Positions 1-6,937 of a DNA stretch of 64,000 nt are shown here, in pieces. The notes beneath the pieces were generated by a model that worked only from the letters and a program-made list of their open reading frames with translations, did no database searches and was not told where the DNA came from. How positions within the stretch are numbered: the stretch's first letter is position 1; every line of letters begins with the position of its first letter. The translations under genes were made by a program, and so were the position numbers. The DNA comes from Arthrobacter sp. B3I9 (GTDB lineage: Bacteria; Actinomycetota; Actinomycetes; Actinomycetales; Micrococcaceae), in contig NZ_JAUSYO010000001.1 of assembly GCF_030816935.1 (NCBI RefSeq), positions 868,001 through 932,000 on the forward strand. The letters are read 5' to 3'.

Positions 1-628
1 AGTGGCCGGCGCCGACCACCAGGACGCGGCGACCGGCGAAGGTTGCCCGGTCGCGTCCGGTGACGTCCGGCAGCGGCGCGGAGATCCGGCCCGCTGCCGC
101 GTCTTCCCCAAGCGCGGGCAGGCCGGAGGTGCCCAGCGGGTTGCGGTTGGACCAGGTGCCGGAGGCATCAATGACTGCGGCGACGATGTGGTCGCGGGTT
201 TCACCGTCGGCGTGCTTGACCCTGACGGTGAAGGGTGCGGTGCCGCGGTCTTTGATGTGGGTTTTGTCCATGCCCTGACGGGTGACGGCCACGACGCGGG
301 CTCCGGTCTGGAGTCGCTGTGCTATCTGCGGGAGCGAGGCCAGGGGCGCGAGGTAGTTATCAATCAGCTCCCCGCCGTACGGGAGTGCGGTGGGCCGGGG
401 TGATTGCCAGCCGGTGGCTTCGAGGAGGCGGACGGCGGCGGCGTCAAGGTTGAAGCGCCAGGGTGAGAACAGCCGGATGTGACGCCACTGCTCGATGGCT
501 GCTGCGGCCGCAGGGCCCGCTTCGAAGACCAGCGGTTCAAGTCCGCGTTCGAGCAGGTGGGCCGCGGCCGCCAGGCCCACGGGGCCGGCACCGATCACTG
601 CAACAGGAAGGCTTTTCGCTGATTCCAT
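1..628 (-). CDS. FAD-dependent oxidoreductase / flavin monooxygenase, ArsO-like (3' end outside window)
   Basis: The frame is open from an ATG at 628 to the window edge, so only the first ~209 residues are visible. Residues 11-23 form a Rossmann FAD-binding motif (GAGPVGLAAAAHL). A second dinucleotide-binding motif (VVGAGH) begins at the edge, the usual layout of class B flavin monooxygenases. It is the last visible gene of the minus-strand run arsC, trxB, Cys-rich peptide, monooxygenase. Flavin enzymes called ArsO occur in actinobacterial arsenic operons, but their chemistry is not settled. The role in arsenic detoxification is inferred from position; the enzyme class is well supported. Confidence 0.8.
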   Translation of the reverse strand, partial: MESAKSLPVAVIGAGPVGLAAAAHLLERGLEPLVFEAGPAAAAAIEQWRHIRLFSPWRFNLDAAAVRLLEATGWQSPRPTALPYGGELIDNYLAPLASLPQIAQRLQTGARVVAVTRQGMDKTHIKDRGTAPFTVRVKHADGETRDHIVAAVIDASGTWSNRNPLGTSGLPALGEDAAAGRISAPLPDVTGRDRATFAGRRVLVVGAGH

Positions 629-704
629 GCTGTCCTCTTCTCTCTCCAGGTTGTTAGTGAGTGGGCGCCTGCCGGTCCCCTTGGGGTCCGGCAGGCGGCG
701 GAGG

Positions 705-761
705 CTAGCAGCAGTCCTCGTCGTCGCAGCAGTCGTTGTCGCCGCAGCATCCTGTCGTCAT
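705..761 (-). CDS. 18-residue cysteine-rich peptide in the arsenic operon
   Basis: A tiny frame encodes MTTGCCGDNDCCDDEDCC. Six of 18 residues are cysteine, arranged as three CC pairs separated by acidic stretches, and the frame ends in TAG. The ATG at 761 follows a strong ribosome-binding site (GGAGGAGGTGAGCGC), better than those of most neighbouring genes, which argues that it is translated. It lies between trxB and the FAD monooxygenase on the same strand and should be co-transcribed with arsC. Vicinal thiols with Asp/Glu would suit As(III) or soft-metal binding, so a chaperone or metallothionein-like role is possible. That function is inference only; I know no named family for it. Confidence 0.6.
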   Translation of the reverse strand: MTTGCCGDNDCCDDEDCC

Positions 762-787
762 TGCGCTCACCTCCTCCCAAGCTCGGG

Positions 788-1795
788 TTATGCGTGCGTG
801 GGTTCTTCCACCAAGGCGGTGGCGATGCTGTCCGCATCCTCTAACGCAGCCAGGTAGCGTTCGGCGTCCAGGGCCGCAGCGCAGCCGGTGCCGGCGGCGG
901 TGATGGCCTGGCGGTAGCGGTGGTCCACGGCGTCGCCGCAGGCGAAGACGCCGGAGAGGTTGGTGACGGTGGTGGGTGAGTCCACCTTGATGTAGCCGTC
1001 CTCGTCCAGGTCCACCTGCCCGGTCAGCAGCTCGGTGCGCGGCACGTGGCCGATCGCCACGAAGATGCCGGTCGCGGCCTGGTGCCGGGTTTCCCCGGTG
1101 ACAGTGTCGGTCAGGGTGACGCCGGTGACCTTGCCGTCGCCGTGGATGGCGGTGACGGCGGAGTTCCACGCGAAGCTGATCTTGGGGTTGTCCTTGGCCC
1201 GCTGCGCCATGATGCGGGAGGCGCGCAGTTCGTCCTTGCGCACGACGACGGTGACGGTCTTTCCGAACCGGGTCAGGAAGGTGGCTTCCTCCATGGCGGA
1301 GTCACCGCCCCCGACGACGATGATGTCCTGCTCGCGGAAGAAGAACCCGTCGCAGGTGGCACACCAGGAGACGCCGTGGCCGGAAAACTTCTTCTCCTCC
1401 GGCAGGCCGAGTTCCTTGTAGGCGGAGCCGGTGGCAAGGATGACCGCCGGGGCCTGGTGGGTCTCGCCGCCGCCGGTAACGACCGTCTTCAGGTGGCCTT
1501 TCAGCTGGACTTCTGTGACGTCGTCGAACACGACCTTGGCGCCGAACTTCTCGGCCTGCTCCTGCAGCCCGTCCATCAGTTCCGGGCCCTGGACGCCACC
1601 GGGGAAGCCGGGAAAGTTCTCCACCTCGGTGGTGTTCATCAAGGCACCGCCTGCGGTGACGGAACCGGCCAGCACCAGCGGGGCGAGGCCTGCGCGGGCG
1701 GCGTAGATGGCGGCGGTGTAGCCGGCCGGGCCGGAGCCGATGATGATCAGCTGCTCGGTGGTGGCGGCCGCGGGGGTGGCGTTGTTGCTGCTCAC
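788..1795 (-). CDS. trxB: Thioredoxin reductase
   Basis: This 335-residue flavoprotein is of normal length for the low-molecular-weight thioredoxin reductase family, which uses NADPH to reduce thioredoxin in the cytoplasm. The N-terminal FAD motif ([17 protein letters not shown]) begins near residue 21. The redox-active pair is WCATCDG with Cys145 and Cys148, followed by the NADPH-binding [12 protein letters not shown]. The start is GTG at 1795 with an AGGAGA ribosome-binding site. It follows arsC by 28 bases. Its place in the arsenic operon suggests it recharges the thioredoxin used by ArsC, a common pairing in actinobacterial ars islands. It may or may not also be the housekeeping copy. Confidence 0.95.
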   Translation of the reverse strand: MSSNNATPAAATTEQLIIIGSGPAGYTAAIYAARAGLAPLVLAGSVTAGGALMNTTEVENFPGFPGGVQGPELMDGLQEQAEKFGAKVVFDDVTEVQLKGHLKTVVTGGGETHQAPAVILATGSAYKELGLPEEKKFSGHGVSWCATCDGFFFREQDIIVVGGGDSAMEEATFLTRFGKTVTVVVRKDELRASRIMAQRAKDNPKISFAWNSAVTAIHGDGKVTGVTLTDTVTGETRHQAATGIFVAIGHVPRTELLTGQVDLDEDGYIKVDSPTTVTNLSGVFACGDAVDHRYRQAITAAGTGCAAALDAERYLAALEDADSIATALVEEPTHA

Positions 1796-1823
1796 GGGTG
1801 TCTCTCCTGATGTCCTGGGCTGG

Positions 1824-2246
1824 CTACTTGGCGGCGGGGATGAGGGAGTCGATCAGGCCCTCGATGCGGGTCTTGATCTCGTCGCGGATCGGGCGGACGG
1901 AGTCGACGCCCTTGCCGGCCGGGTCCTCCAGGACCCAGTCCTCGTAACGCTTGCCCGGGAAGTAGGGGCACTCGTCGCCGCAGCCCATGGTGATCACCAC
2001 GTCGGATTCCTTCACGGCCTCGGTAGTGAGGACCTTCGGAACTTCGGCGGACATGTCGATGCCGACTTCGGCCATCGCCTCAACGGCGGCAGGGTTGATC
2101 TTGTCGGCGGGGTGGGACCCGGCTGAGCGGACCTCAATCTCGCCCTTGCCCAAAGTGGTGAGGAACGCGGCGGCCATCTGGGAACGTCCGGCGTTGTGGA
2201 CGCAGACGAACAGAACGGAGGGCTTCTTGGCGGTTTCGGTGCTCAC
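1824..2246 (-). CDS. arsC: Arsenate reductase, low-molecular-weight phosphatase type
   Basis: The 140-residue protein reduces arsenate to arsenite in the cytoplasm. The phosphatase loop CVHNAGRS (Cys15, Arg21) fits CX5R. Cys89 and Cys93 in MGCGDECP could form the further cysteines of the thioredoxin-coupled relay, and trxB next door supports that coupling rather than the single-Cys mycothiol route. The start is GTG at 2246, with AGGAGA upstream. It is the first gene of the minus-strand operon and is preceded by a promoter whose -35 lies inside an inverted repeat shared with arsR. Family assignment is firm; the electron donor is inferred. Confidence 0.93.
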   Translation of the reverse strand: MSTETAKKPSVLFVCVHNAGRSQMAAAFLTTLGKGEIEVRSAGSHPADKINPAAVEAMAEVGIDMSAEVPKVLTTEAVKESDVVITMGCGDECPYFPGKRYEDWVLEDPAGKGVDSVRPIRDEIKTRIEGLIDSLIPAAK

Positions 2247-2348
2247 TGTTTTCTCCTGGAATCAGTAGTGGGGGTGAATCGGTCTTTTAGTTGCCCGTCG
2301 CACCCACACATCCACCATCCCTCAATATTGATGATGGTCGATGTATGG

Positions 2349-2379
2349 AGTATCGGACGGTTGATTGATGATTGTCAAT
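2349..2379 (-). promoter_or_regulatory. arsC operon promoter with ArsR-type operator
   Basis: On the minus strand a perfect TTGACA (2378-2373) is followed after 18 bases by GATACT (2354-2349). The -35 lies within the inverted repeat ATTGA-N6-TCAAT (2364-2379). The same repeat, extended to ATTGATGANNGTCAATAT, stands in front of arsR at 3931. A second perfect palindrome, TCAATATTGA, lies in the transcribed leader at 2322-2331. An ArsR-family repressor bound here would block RNA polymerase. Confidence 0.65.
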
Positions 2380-2435
2380 ATAGGGACTGGGGTGCACAGG
2401 GTTATTGCGGTGCTCCATCTTGCGCCCAAGCGGGT

Positions 2436-3107
2436 CTAGGCGGCGTGCACCCGGGGAGCGAGGTCGCTGATGCGGCTGGAGATGTCGGCGAAAGCGTTCT
2501 CGAAGGCCTCCTCGGTGTTGGTCCGGAGCGGATCCGGCACGGACCAATGGATACCGTTGAGGCTGGTGAGTTCCTCATGGGCGTTGTCGCAGACGGTGAC
2601 GATGAAGTCGCCGCCGGCCACCTCACCTAGCCTCCGCGGCGGAACCTCCGGGAGGTCCACGCCGTGGCGGCGTGCCACATCGATGGCTCCCTGGGAGATG
2701 CGGTCCGCCGGGTGGGTTCCTGCGGACGTTGACGGTATTTCACTGACCTGGCGCCAGAGGGCGGCGGCAATCTGGGAACGGGCGCTGTTCCGGGTGCAGA
2801 CAAACAGAACGCGCCGCGCGCCGTGTTCGGACCCTGGCGCCAGGCCTTCCAGTGCACCTGCGGCCAGGCGGATGTAACTGCGGCGCTTGTCGGCCTCGGA
2901 GCGGTGGCGGGTCAGCAGCCCCGCGTCCTCCAGCGCGCGCAGGTGGTGGGACAGCAGGTTCGAGGGCATTCCCAGCTCGGCCTGGAGTTCCGTGGGCGAG
3001 AAGTCCCCGAGGGTCAGCAGGTCAACAATGCGCAGCCGCGCCGGATCGGCGAGGGCCGCATGCTTGGCGACCCGCGACTGGAACGCGTCTACTGGTTCAG
3101 TTCTCAT
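2436..3107 (-). CDS. ArsR-ArsC fusion: HTH regulator fused to LMW-phosphatase arsenate reductase
   Basis: The 223-residue protein has two parts. Residues 1-90 are an ArsR/SmtB winged helix (SNLLSHHLRALEDAGLL recognition region). Residues 99-223 are an LMW protein-tyrosine-phosphatase-like arsenate reductase, with CTRNSARS giving Cys104 and Arg110. No cysteine is seen in the ArsR part, so arsenic sensing, if any, would involve the reductase half. Such fusions are known in actinobacterial arsenic clusters. The ATG at 3107 is preferred over a frame that stays open upstream because it opens the conserved HTH domain and sits 7 bases after a -10 box. It is transcribed divergently from the aquaporin gene. 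Confidence 0.88.
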   Translation of the reverse strand: MRTEPVDAFQSRVAKHAALADPARLRIVDLLTLGDFSPTELQAELGMPSNLLSHHLRALEDAGLLTRHRSEADKRRSYIRLAAGALEGLAPGSEHGARRVLFVCTRNSARSQIAAALWRQVSEIPSTSAGTHPADRISQGAIDVARRHGVDLPEVPPRRLGEVAGGDFIVTVCDNAHEELTSLNGIHWSVPDPLRTNTEEAFENAFADISSRISDLAPRVHAA

Positions 3108-3153
3108 TGACTCAATTTTGACTGAGCTAATTTTCTGCGTCAAGCTTGGTGCC
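3108..3153. promoter_or_regulatory. Overlapping divergent promoters between arsR-arsC and the aquaporin gene
   Basis: Only 46 bases separate the two start codons. On the minus strand TTGACG (3143-3138), a 17-base spacer and CAAAAT (3120-3115) end 7 bases before the ATG. On the plus strand TTGACT (3118-3123), 17 bases and CAAGCT (3141-3146) end 7 bases before the other ATG. Both mRNAs would be leaderless. TCAA-TT-TTGA (3112-3121) and a TTGACT direct repeat with 11-base period are candidate binding sites for the fused regulator. Confidence 0.55.
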
Positions 3154-3894
3154 ATGACTACAAAACAGCCGCCGTTGTGGCGCCGTGCCATCGCTGAACT
3201 TCTTGGCACCAGCCTGCTCGTGATGATCGTCGTGGGCTCGGGGATCATGGCCCAGCGGCTGTCCCCAAACGATGTCGGCCTGCAGCTGCTGCAGAACAGC
3301 ACCGCGACGGTGTTGGGCCTGACCGTCCTGATCCTCGTGTTCGGGCCGGTCAGCGGCGCACACTTCAACCCTGTCGTCTCGCTCGCGGACTGGGTCCTGG
3401 GACGGCGCAGCGGCACCGGCCTGTACCTGCCGGAGCTGGGCACGTACGTGACCGCACAGACCCTCGGCGCGATCAGCGGCAGCGTGGTCGCGAACGCCAT
3501 GTTCGAGGTGGGAACCTCGATCTCGGGCAAGGACCGCGCTACGGGAGGTCATTTGCTGGGCGAAGTCGTTGCCACAGCCGGGCTCATTCTGCTGATCTTC
3601 GCCCTGGCCGCCACCCAGCGGGGCGTCCTTGCAGCCCCGGCCGTCGGTGCATACATCGGTGCCGCCTACTGGTTCACGTCCTCGACGTCCTTCGCCAACC
3701 CCGCCGTGACAGTCGGCCGGATCTTCAGCGACACCTTCGCCGGCATCGCACCTGCCTCCGTCCCCGCGTTCATCATCGCCCAGATCATCGGCGCGGCAGC
3801 GGGCCTGGGTCTACTGTTCCTCCTGTTCCCCAGGGCGCACCGCGCCGCCGTCGACGTCGTACTCCCACACGACACCGCAAAGAGCACCTCCTAG
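3154..3894 (+). CDS. Aquaporin / aquaglyceroporin-family channel (AqpS-like)
   Basis: The 246-residue membrane protein is an MIP-family channel with about six transmembrane segments. Both half-helix motifs are present, FNPVVS near residue 70 and ANPAVT near residue 190. MIP channels of the AqpS type sit in some ars operons and let As(III) leave the cell after ArsC reduces arsenate. Here the gene is divergent from the ArsR-ArsC fusion and no ArsB or Acr3 pump is visible in the window, though one could lie beyond the left edge. The ATG at 3154 is chosen because conserved sequence starts there and a -10 box ends 7 bases upstream. Arsenite transport is inferred from context. Confidence 0.87.
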   Translation: MTTKQPPLWRRAIAELLGTSLLVMIVVGSGIMAQRLSPNDVGLQLLQNSTATVLGLTVLILVFGPVSGAHFNPVVSLADWVLGRRSGTGLYLPELGTYVTAQTLGAISGSVVANAMFEVGTSISGKDRATGGHLLGEVVATAGLILLIFALAATQRGVLAAPAVGAYIGAAYWFTSSTSFANPAVTVGRIFSDTFAGIAPASVPAFIIAQIIGAAAGLGLLFLLFPRAHRAAVDVVLPHDTAKSTS

Positions 3895-3930
3895 TCGACC
3901 TCACTGGAATACCCGACTACCACCCCACTC

Positions 3931-3959
3931 ATTGATGAGCGTCAATATCGGCGCATAAT
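3931..3959 (+). promoter_or_regulatory. arsR promoter and operator
   Basis: The inverted repeat ATTGA-N6-TCAAT spans 3931-3946. It matches the arsC operator at 2364-2379 at 15 of 18 positions of the extended motif. TTGATG (3932-3937), a 16-base spacer and CATAAT (3954-3959) form a promoter that ends 6 bases before the arsR ATG at 3966, with no ribosome-binding site between. This indicates a leaderless, autorepressed transcript. Confidence 0.6.
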
Positions 3960-3965
3960 GGGTAG

Positions 3966-4316
3966 ATGAATTTGCTGCCAGTTCTCGAGCCAGACACGGA
4001 CAAAGCCTGCTGCCCGCCGGCAGGAGGGCCTGCCATGAGCGCTGAGGCAGCGAAGCAGCAGGCCATAGTCTTCAAGGCGCTGGCTGACCCGAACCGGCTC
4101 CGGCTGCTCTCCATCATCAAGGCCGCACCGTCCGGGTCGACCTGCGTGTGCGACCTCACCGAGCCTTTGGACCTCGGCCAGCCCACGGTGTCCCACCACC
4201 TGAAGATCCTGGTCGAAGCCGGGCTGCTGCGCCGCGAGAAGCGCGGCACCTGGGCCTACTTCTCCCTTGCCCCCGGCGGACTGGACCGCGCCGCGGACCT
4301 TCTGGCGAACCTGTGA
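3966..4316 (+). CDS. arsR: ArsR-family arsenite-responsive repressor
   Basis: The 116-residue winged-helix repressor has LADPNRLRLLSII (residues 39-51) and the recognition helix QPTVSHHLKILVEAGLL. Vicinal Cys15-Cys16 near the N terminus and Cys60/Cys62 (CVCDL) resemble the As(III) site of Corynebacterium glutamicum ArsR1 (Cys15, Cys16, Cys55). The ATG at 3966 is the only one that keeps Cys15-Cys16. The gene overlaps the acetyltransferase by 4 bases (GTGA). Matching operators before this gene and before arsC suggest it controls both units. Confidence 0.93.
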   Translation: MNLLPVLEPDTDKACCPPAGGPAMSAEAAKQQAIVFKALADPNRLRLLSIIKAAPSGSTCVCDLTEPLDLGQPTVSHHLKILVEAGLLRREKRGTWAYFSLAPGGLDRAADLLANL

Positions 4317-4825
4317 CCTCCACCCTGACCATCCGGGCCATGGAACCGGCGGACTGGCAACAGGTCCGGAGCATTTATCAGGAGGGCATCGACACCGGCC
4401 ACGCGACGTTTGAATCCTTTGCCCCGGACTGGGAACACTTTGACCAGTCCAGGCTGCCCGGGCACCGGCACGTTGCGGCTTCCGGCGACGGGACGGTCGT
4501 GGGTTGGGCGGCGGTCTCGCCCGTATCGGCCCGGCCGGTGTACGCCGGAGTGGTAGAACACTCCGTGTACGTTGCCTCCACTGCCCGCGGGTTGGGCATC
4601 GGCAAAGCCCTCCTCCAAGCCCTCATTGACTCCACCGAGAACGATGGCATCTGGACCATCCAGGCCAGTGTCTTCCCAGAGAACGAAGCCAGCCTCAAAC
4701 TCCACCTGACCACTGGCTTCACCATCGTCGGCCGCCGGCGGCGCATCGCCCGGATGACATACGGCCCATTGAACGGGCAGTGGCGCGACACCCTCCTGAT
4801 CGAACACCGCTCACCCAGCATCTAA
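4313..4825 (+). CDS. GNAT acetyltransferase, ArsN / phosphinothricin-acetyltransferase type
   Basis: The 170-residue protein has the GNAT acetyl-CoA site (VASTARGLGIGKALL) and the family-typical opening IRAMEPADWQQVRSIYQEGIDTGHATFE. GNATs of the phosphinothricin acetyltransferase group linked to ars operons are called ArsN; ArsN1 is known to acetylate phosphinothricin-like arsenic compounds. The start is GTG at 4313, overlapping the arsR stop, so translation is coupled. Co-transcription with arsR supports a role in resistance to an organoarsenical, but the substrate cannot be read from sequence. Confidence 0.82.
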   Translation: MTSTLTIRAMEPADWQQVRSIYQEGIDTGHATFESFAPDWEHFDQSRLPGHRHVAASGDGTVVGWAAVSPVSARPVYAGVVEHSVYVASTARGLGIGKALLQALIDSTENDGIWTIQASVFPENEASLKLHLTTGFTIVGRRRRIARMTYGPLNGQWRDTLLIEHRSPSI

Positions 4826-4854
4826 ACAACCAGCCAGCGGTGGGGAGGGGGAAC

Positions 4855-5382
4855 GTGGAACCGACAGAGGACGAGATCATGGCCGGATACGGCCGGGCCC
4901 GGGCGGACCTTGAGAGGTGGCTGGCGGGCGCTACTGCCGCGGACCTTGGCAGTAAGAGCAACGGTACGAAGTGGACCAATGAAGAACTGCTCTTCCACAT
5001 GGTTTTCGGCTACATGGTGGTCCGTTCGCTGCTGCCGCTGGTCCACCTCATCAGCAGGCTCCCCGCACCTGTTGGAAAGGCCTTCGCCGCACTCCTGAAC
5101 GCGGGCACCCGCCCCTTCGACGTCATAAATTACTGGGGCTCCCGCAGCGCAGCGGTGTACTTCAACAAGCGGCGGATGGCCCGGAAACTCGACAAAACCA
5201 TCAACGCCATCACCCGCACCCTGAAGCGCGAAAGCATGACATCCCTATCCAGGTCGATGCCGTTCCCGGACCGGTGGGACCCGTTCTTCGCACCCACCAT
5301 GACACTCAACGACGTCTACGCCTATCCCACCAAGCACTTCGACTTCCACGCGCACCAACTCAGCCTGAACGGAGCTGCCTGA
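4855..5382 (+). CDS. DinB-like / mycothiol-dependent transferase-fold protein
   Basis: The 175-residue protein looks like a DinB-family four-helix bundle. TNEELLFHMVFGYM carries an early histidine and the C-terminal HFDFHAHQLSL carries further histidines, as expected for the family metal triad. The GTG at 4855 follows a purine-rich GGGGAGGGGGAAC; an upstream in-frame ATG would run into the acetyltransferase gene. It follows that gene by 29 bases on the same strand and may end the arsR transcript. Actinobacterial DinB proteins often use mycothiol, but the reaction here is unknown. Confidence 0.7.
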   Translation: MEPTEDEIMAGYGRARADLERWLAGATAADLGSKSNGTKWTNEELLFHMVFGYMVVRSLLPLVHLISRLPAPVGKAFAALLNAGTRPFDVINYWGSRSAAVYFNKRRMARKLDKTINAITRTLKRESMTSLSRSMPFPDRWDPFFAPTMTLNDVYAYPTKHFDFHAHQLSLNGAA

Positions 5383-5424
5383 GTTTCCAGTCGGGTCGGT
5401 TACTCCTTTGCCCCCGCTGGGTGG

Positions 5425-6114
5425 TCACTTGGCCGCGTCGTCGAGCAGCTGTCGGAACTGTTCTTCGCTGTTGAGCGTGAGTTTTTGCCCGTCAAGGAAG
5501 AATGAGGGAGTTCCGGTGACCCCGAGGGCTTTTCCGTCCGCGAAGTCCTTGCGGATCCGTTCCCTGGTTTCTTCGGCAGCCACGGCGGCGTCGTACTTTT
5601 CCATGTCCAGGCCAAGTCCTTCGGCGAACGTCCTGAACAGGGCGTTCTGGAACTCCTGCTTTTCGCCCCACTGCGGCTGGGTTTCGAACATCTTCGCGAC
5701 CATTTCCTCGTATTTGCCCTGCTGCGCCGCGGCTTCCACCGCGAGGGCGGCCTGGCCGGAGTTCTTGTGCGACGGGAGGGGAAAGTAGCGGTGCACGAAC
5801 GTGATCCGGTCCCCGTACTCCTGCTTGAGTTCCTGCACCAGCGGATCGGCGGCACGGCAAGATTCACATTCAAAGTCCAGGAACTCCACCAGCTGTGCTT
5901 TTTCGGTGGCGGGGCTGGTGACACGGTGGCTGTCGTCCCTGACCAGCTGCGCTTCCGCGACCGGTTTCAGGGCTGCCGGTTCGGGTTTGGTGGCGGTGAA
6001 CACCGCGTACCAGATCAGGCCGACGCCAACGACGGCGGCGAGCAGGATCCAAAGGACGATGCGGACCTTGCGTGCGGGGTCAGTGGCTTTGGTGGCCGGT
6101 GCTGCTGGTGACAT
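5425..6114 (-). CDS. Membrane-anchored DsbA-family thiol oxidoreductase
   Basis: The 229-residue protein has one N-terminal transmembrane helix (about residues 19-40), then an extracytoplasmic thioredoxin fold with CESC at Cys83-Cys86 and a cis-Pro loop (VTGTPSFFL). This is the DsbA/Thioredoxin_4 architecture. Its ATG overlaps the stop of the truncated CDF gene (TAATG), and it is the last gene of the CmtR operon. It probably keeps thiols of secreted or membrane metal-handling proteins in the right redox state. The fold is certain; the partner is not. Confidence 0.85.
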   Translation of the reverse strand: MSPAAPATKATDPARKVRIVLWILLAAVVGVGLIWYAVFTATKPEPAALKPVAEAQLVRDDSHRVTSPATEKAQLVEFLDFECESCRAADPLVQELKQEYGDRITFVHRYFPLPSHKNSGQAALAVEAAAQQGKYEEMVAKMFETQPQWGEKQEFQNALFRTFAEGLGLDMEKYDAAVAAEETRERIRKDFADGKALGVTGTPSFFLDGQKLTLNSEEQFRQLLDDAAK

Positions 6115-6605
6115 TAGTGGGGGATGCTTTCCTGATCGCGGTGGGCGGCTGGTTCAACCTGGAAGGTGGAGTGTTCGAAGCTGACGTCAAAGTGTTCGGC
6201 GACGCAGCGCTGGAGGTCCCCCAGGATGGTCGCGGAGTGACCGTCACGCATGCACTTGTCCTGGACGGTGACGTGGGCGGAGAGGACCGGGATCCCCGAG
6301 CCCACCAGGGAGGCATGCAGGTCGTGGACGTCGATGACATGCGGCAGGGCCAGGATGTGTTCGCGGACCTTTGCCAGGTCAAGTCCGCGGGGCACGCTTT
6401 CCATCAGCACATCGGTCGTTTCGCGCAGCAGTTTCAGGGTGCGGGGAATGATCAGCGCACCGATCAGCAGGGATACGACGGCGTCTGCCTGGACCCAGCC
6501 TGTAACGGCGATGATCACAGAGAAGGTGATCCCGAAGACGATGACCAGCTTGCCTCTGTGGCCGCCGACGTCAGAGGCGCCATGACTGTGGTCGTGCCCG
6601 CTCAA
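6114..6605 (-). pseudogene. CDF cation exporter with internal deletion (CzcD-like remnant)
   Basis: The 163-residue frame begins like a CzcD-type exporter: a His-rich N terminus, MSGHDHSHG, then the first membrane helix to SVIIA. It then jumps to the last helix and cytoplasmic domain (VTGWVQADAVVSLLIGALI, then HVIDVHDLHASLVGSG). Helices 2-5, with the HxxxD and HxxxD-like metal sites, are missing, about 130 residues compared with the family. The reading frame is kept, so a small two-helix protein could still be made, but zinc or cadmium transport is not expected. The start is TTG at 6605, overlapping the upstream stop (TTGA). A short repeat around ATCGCC may have mediated the deletion. Confidence 0.75.
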
Positions 6606-6934
6606 GCCTCGACCCCCGTCAGGTCGAATCCGGCCAGGCCACGCAAAGCAGCGCGCAGCGACTCAACGGACGGCAGACCCGAAAGACCTTGATCGGTTTG
6701 ATAAACCCGGCAGCTGATCCCGGGCCCCGCCACGGAGGGAAAGAGGTCCTGGCCGGCGGCTATGAACGATGGGGACCCCTGGAAGTTCAGGGCGGCCACG
6801 TCGGCCTCTGACGTTATCTCCATGATCTTCGCGAGGTCAGGATCAATCTTTTCGTCCCTCAGCGCTGCCCGAAAGAGCTCGAGTGCGGGCAGACTGTTTG
6901 GACAGCCAGGTATGGTGCGGAGCTCGTAGTACAT
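6602..6934 (-). CDS. Small thioredoxin-fold protein of metal-resistance operons
   Basis: The 110-residue protein has a glutaredoxin-like beta-alpha-beta start (YYELRTIPGCPNSLPALELF) with a single cysteine in GCPN, and a GSPSFIAAGQDLF stretch at the usual cis-Pro position. Cys75 sits in PGISCRVY. Similar proteins are found beside merR, cmtR and czcD genes in actinobacteria and are often annotated as alkylmercury-lyase-like or thioredoxin-like. It starts 3 bases after the CDF gene and overlaps the next gene by 4 bases. It is likely cytoplasmic; its precise job is unknown. Confidence 0.7.
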   Translation of the reverse strand: MYYELRTIPGCPNSLPALELFRAALRDEKIDPDLAKIMEITSEADVAALNFQGSPSFIAAGQDLFPSVAGPGISCRVYQTDQGLSGLPSVESLRAALRGLAGFDLTGVEA

Positions 6935-6937
6935 CGC

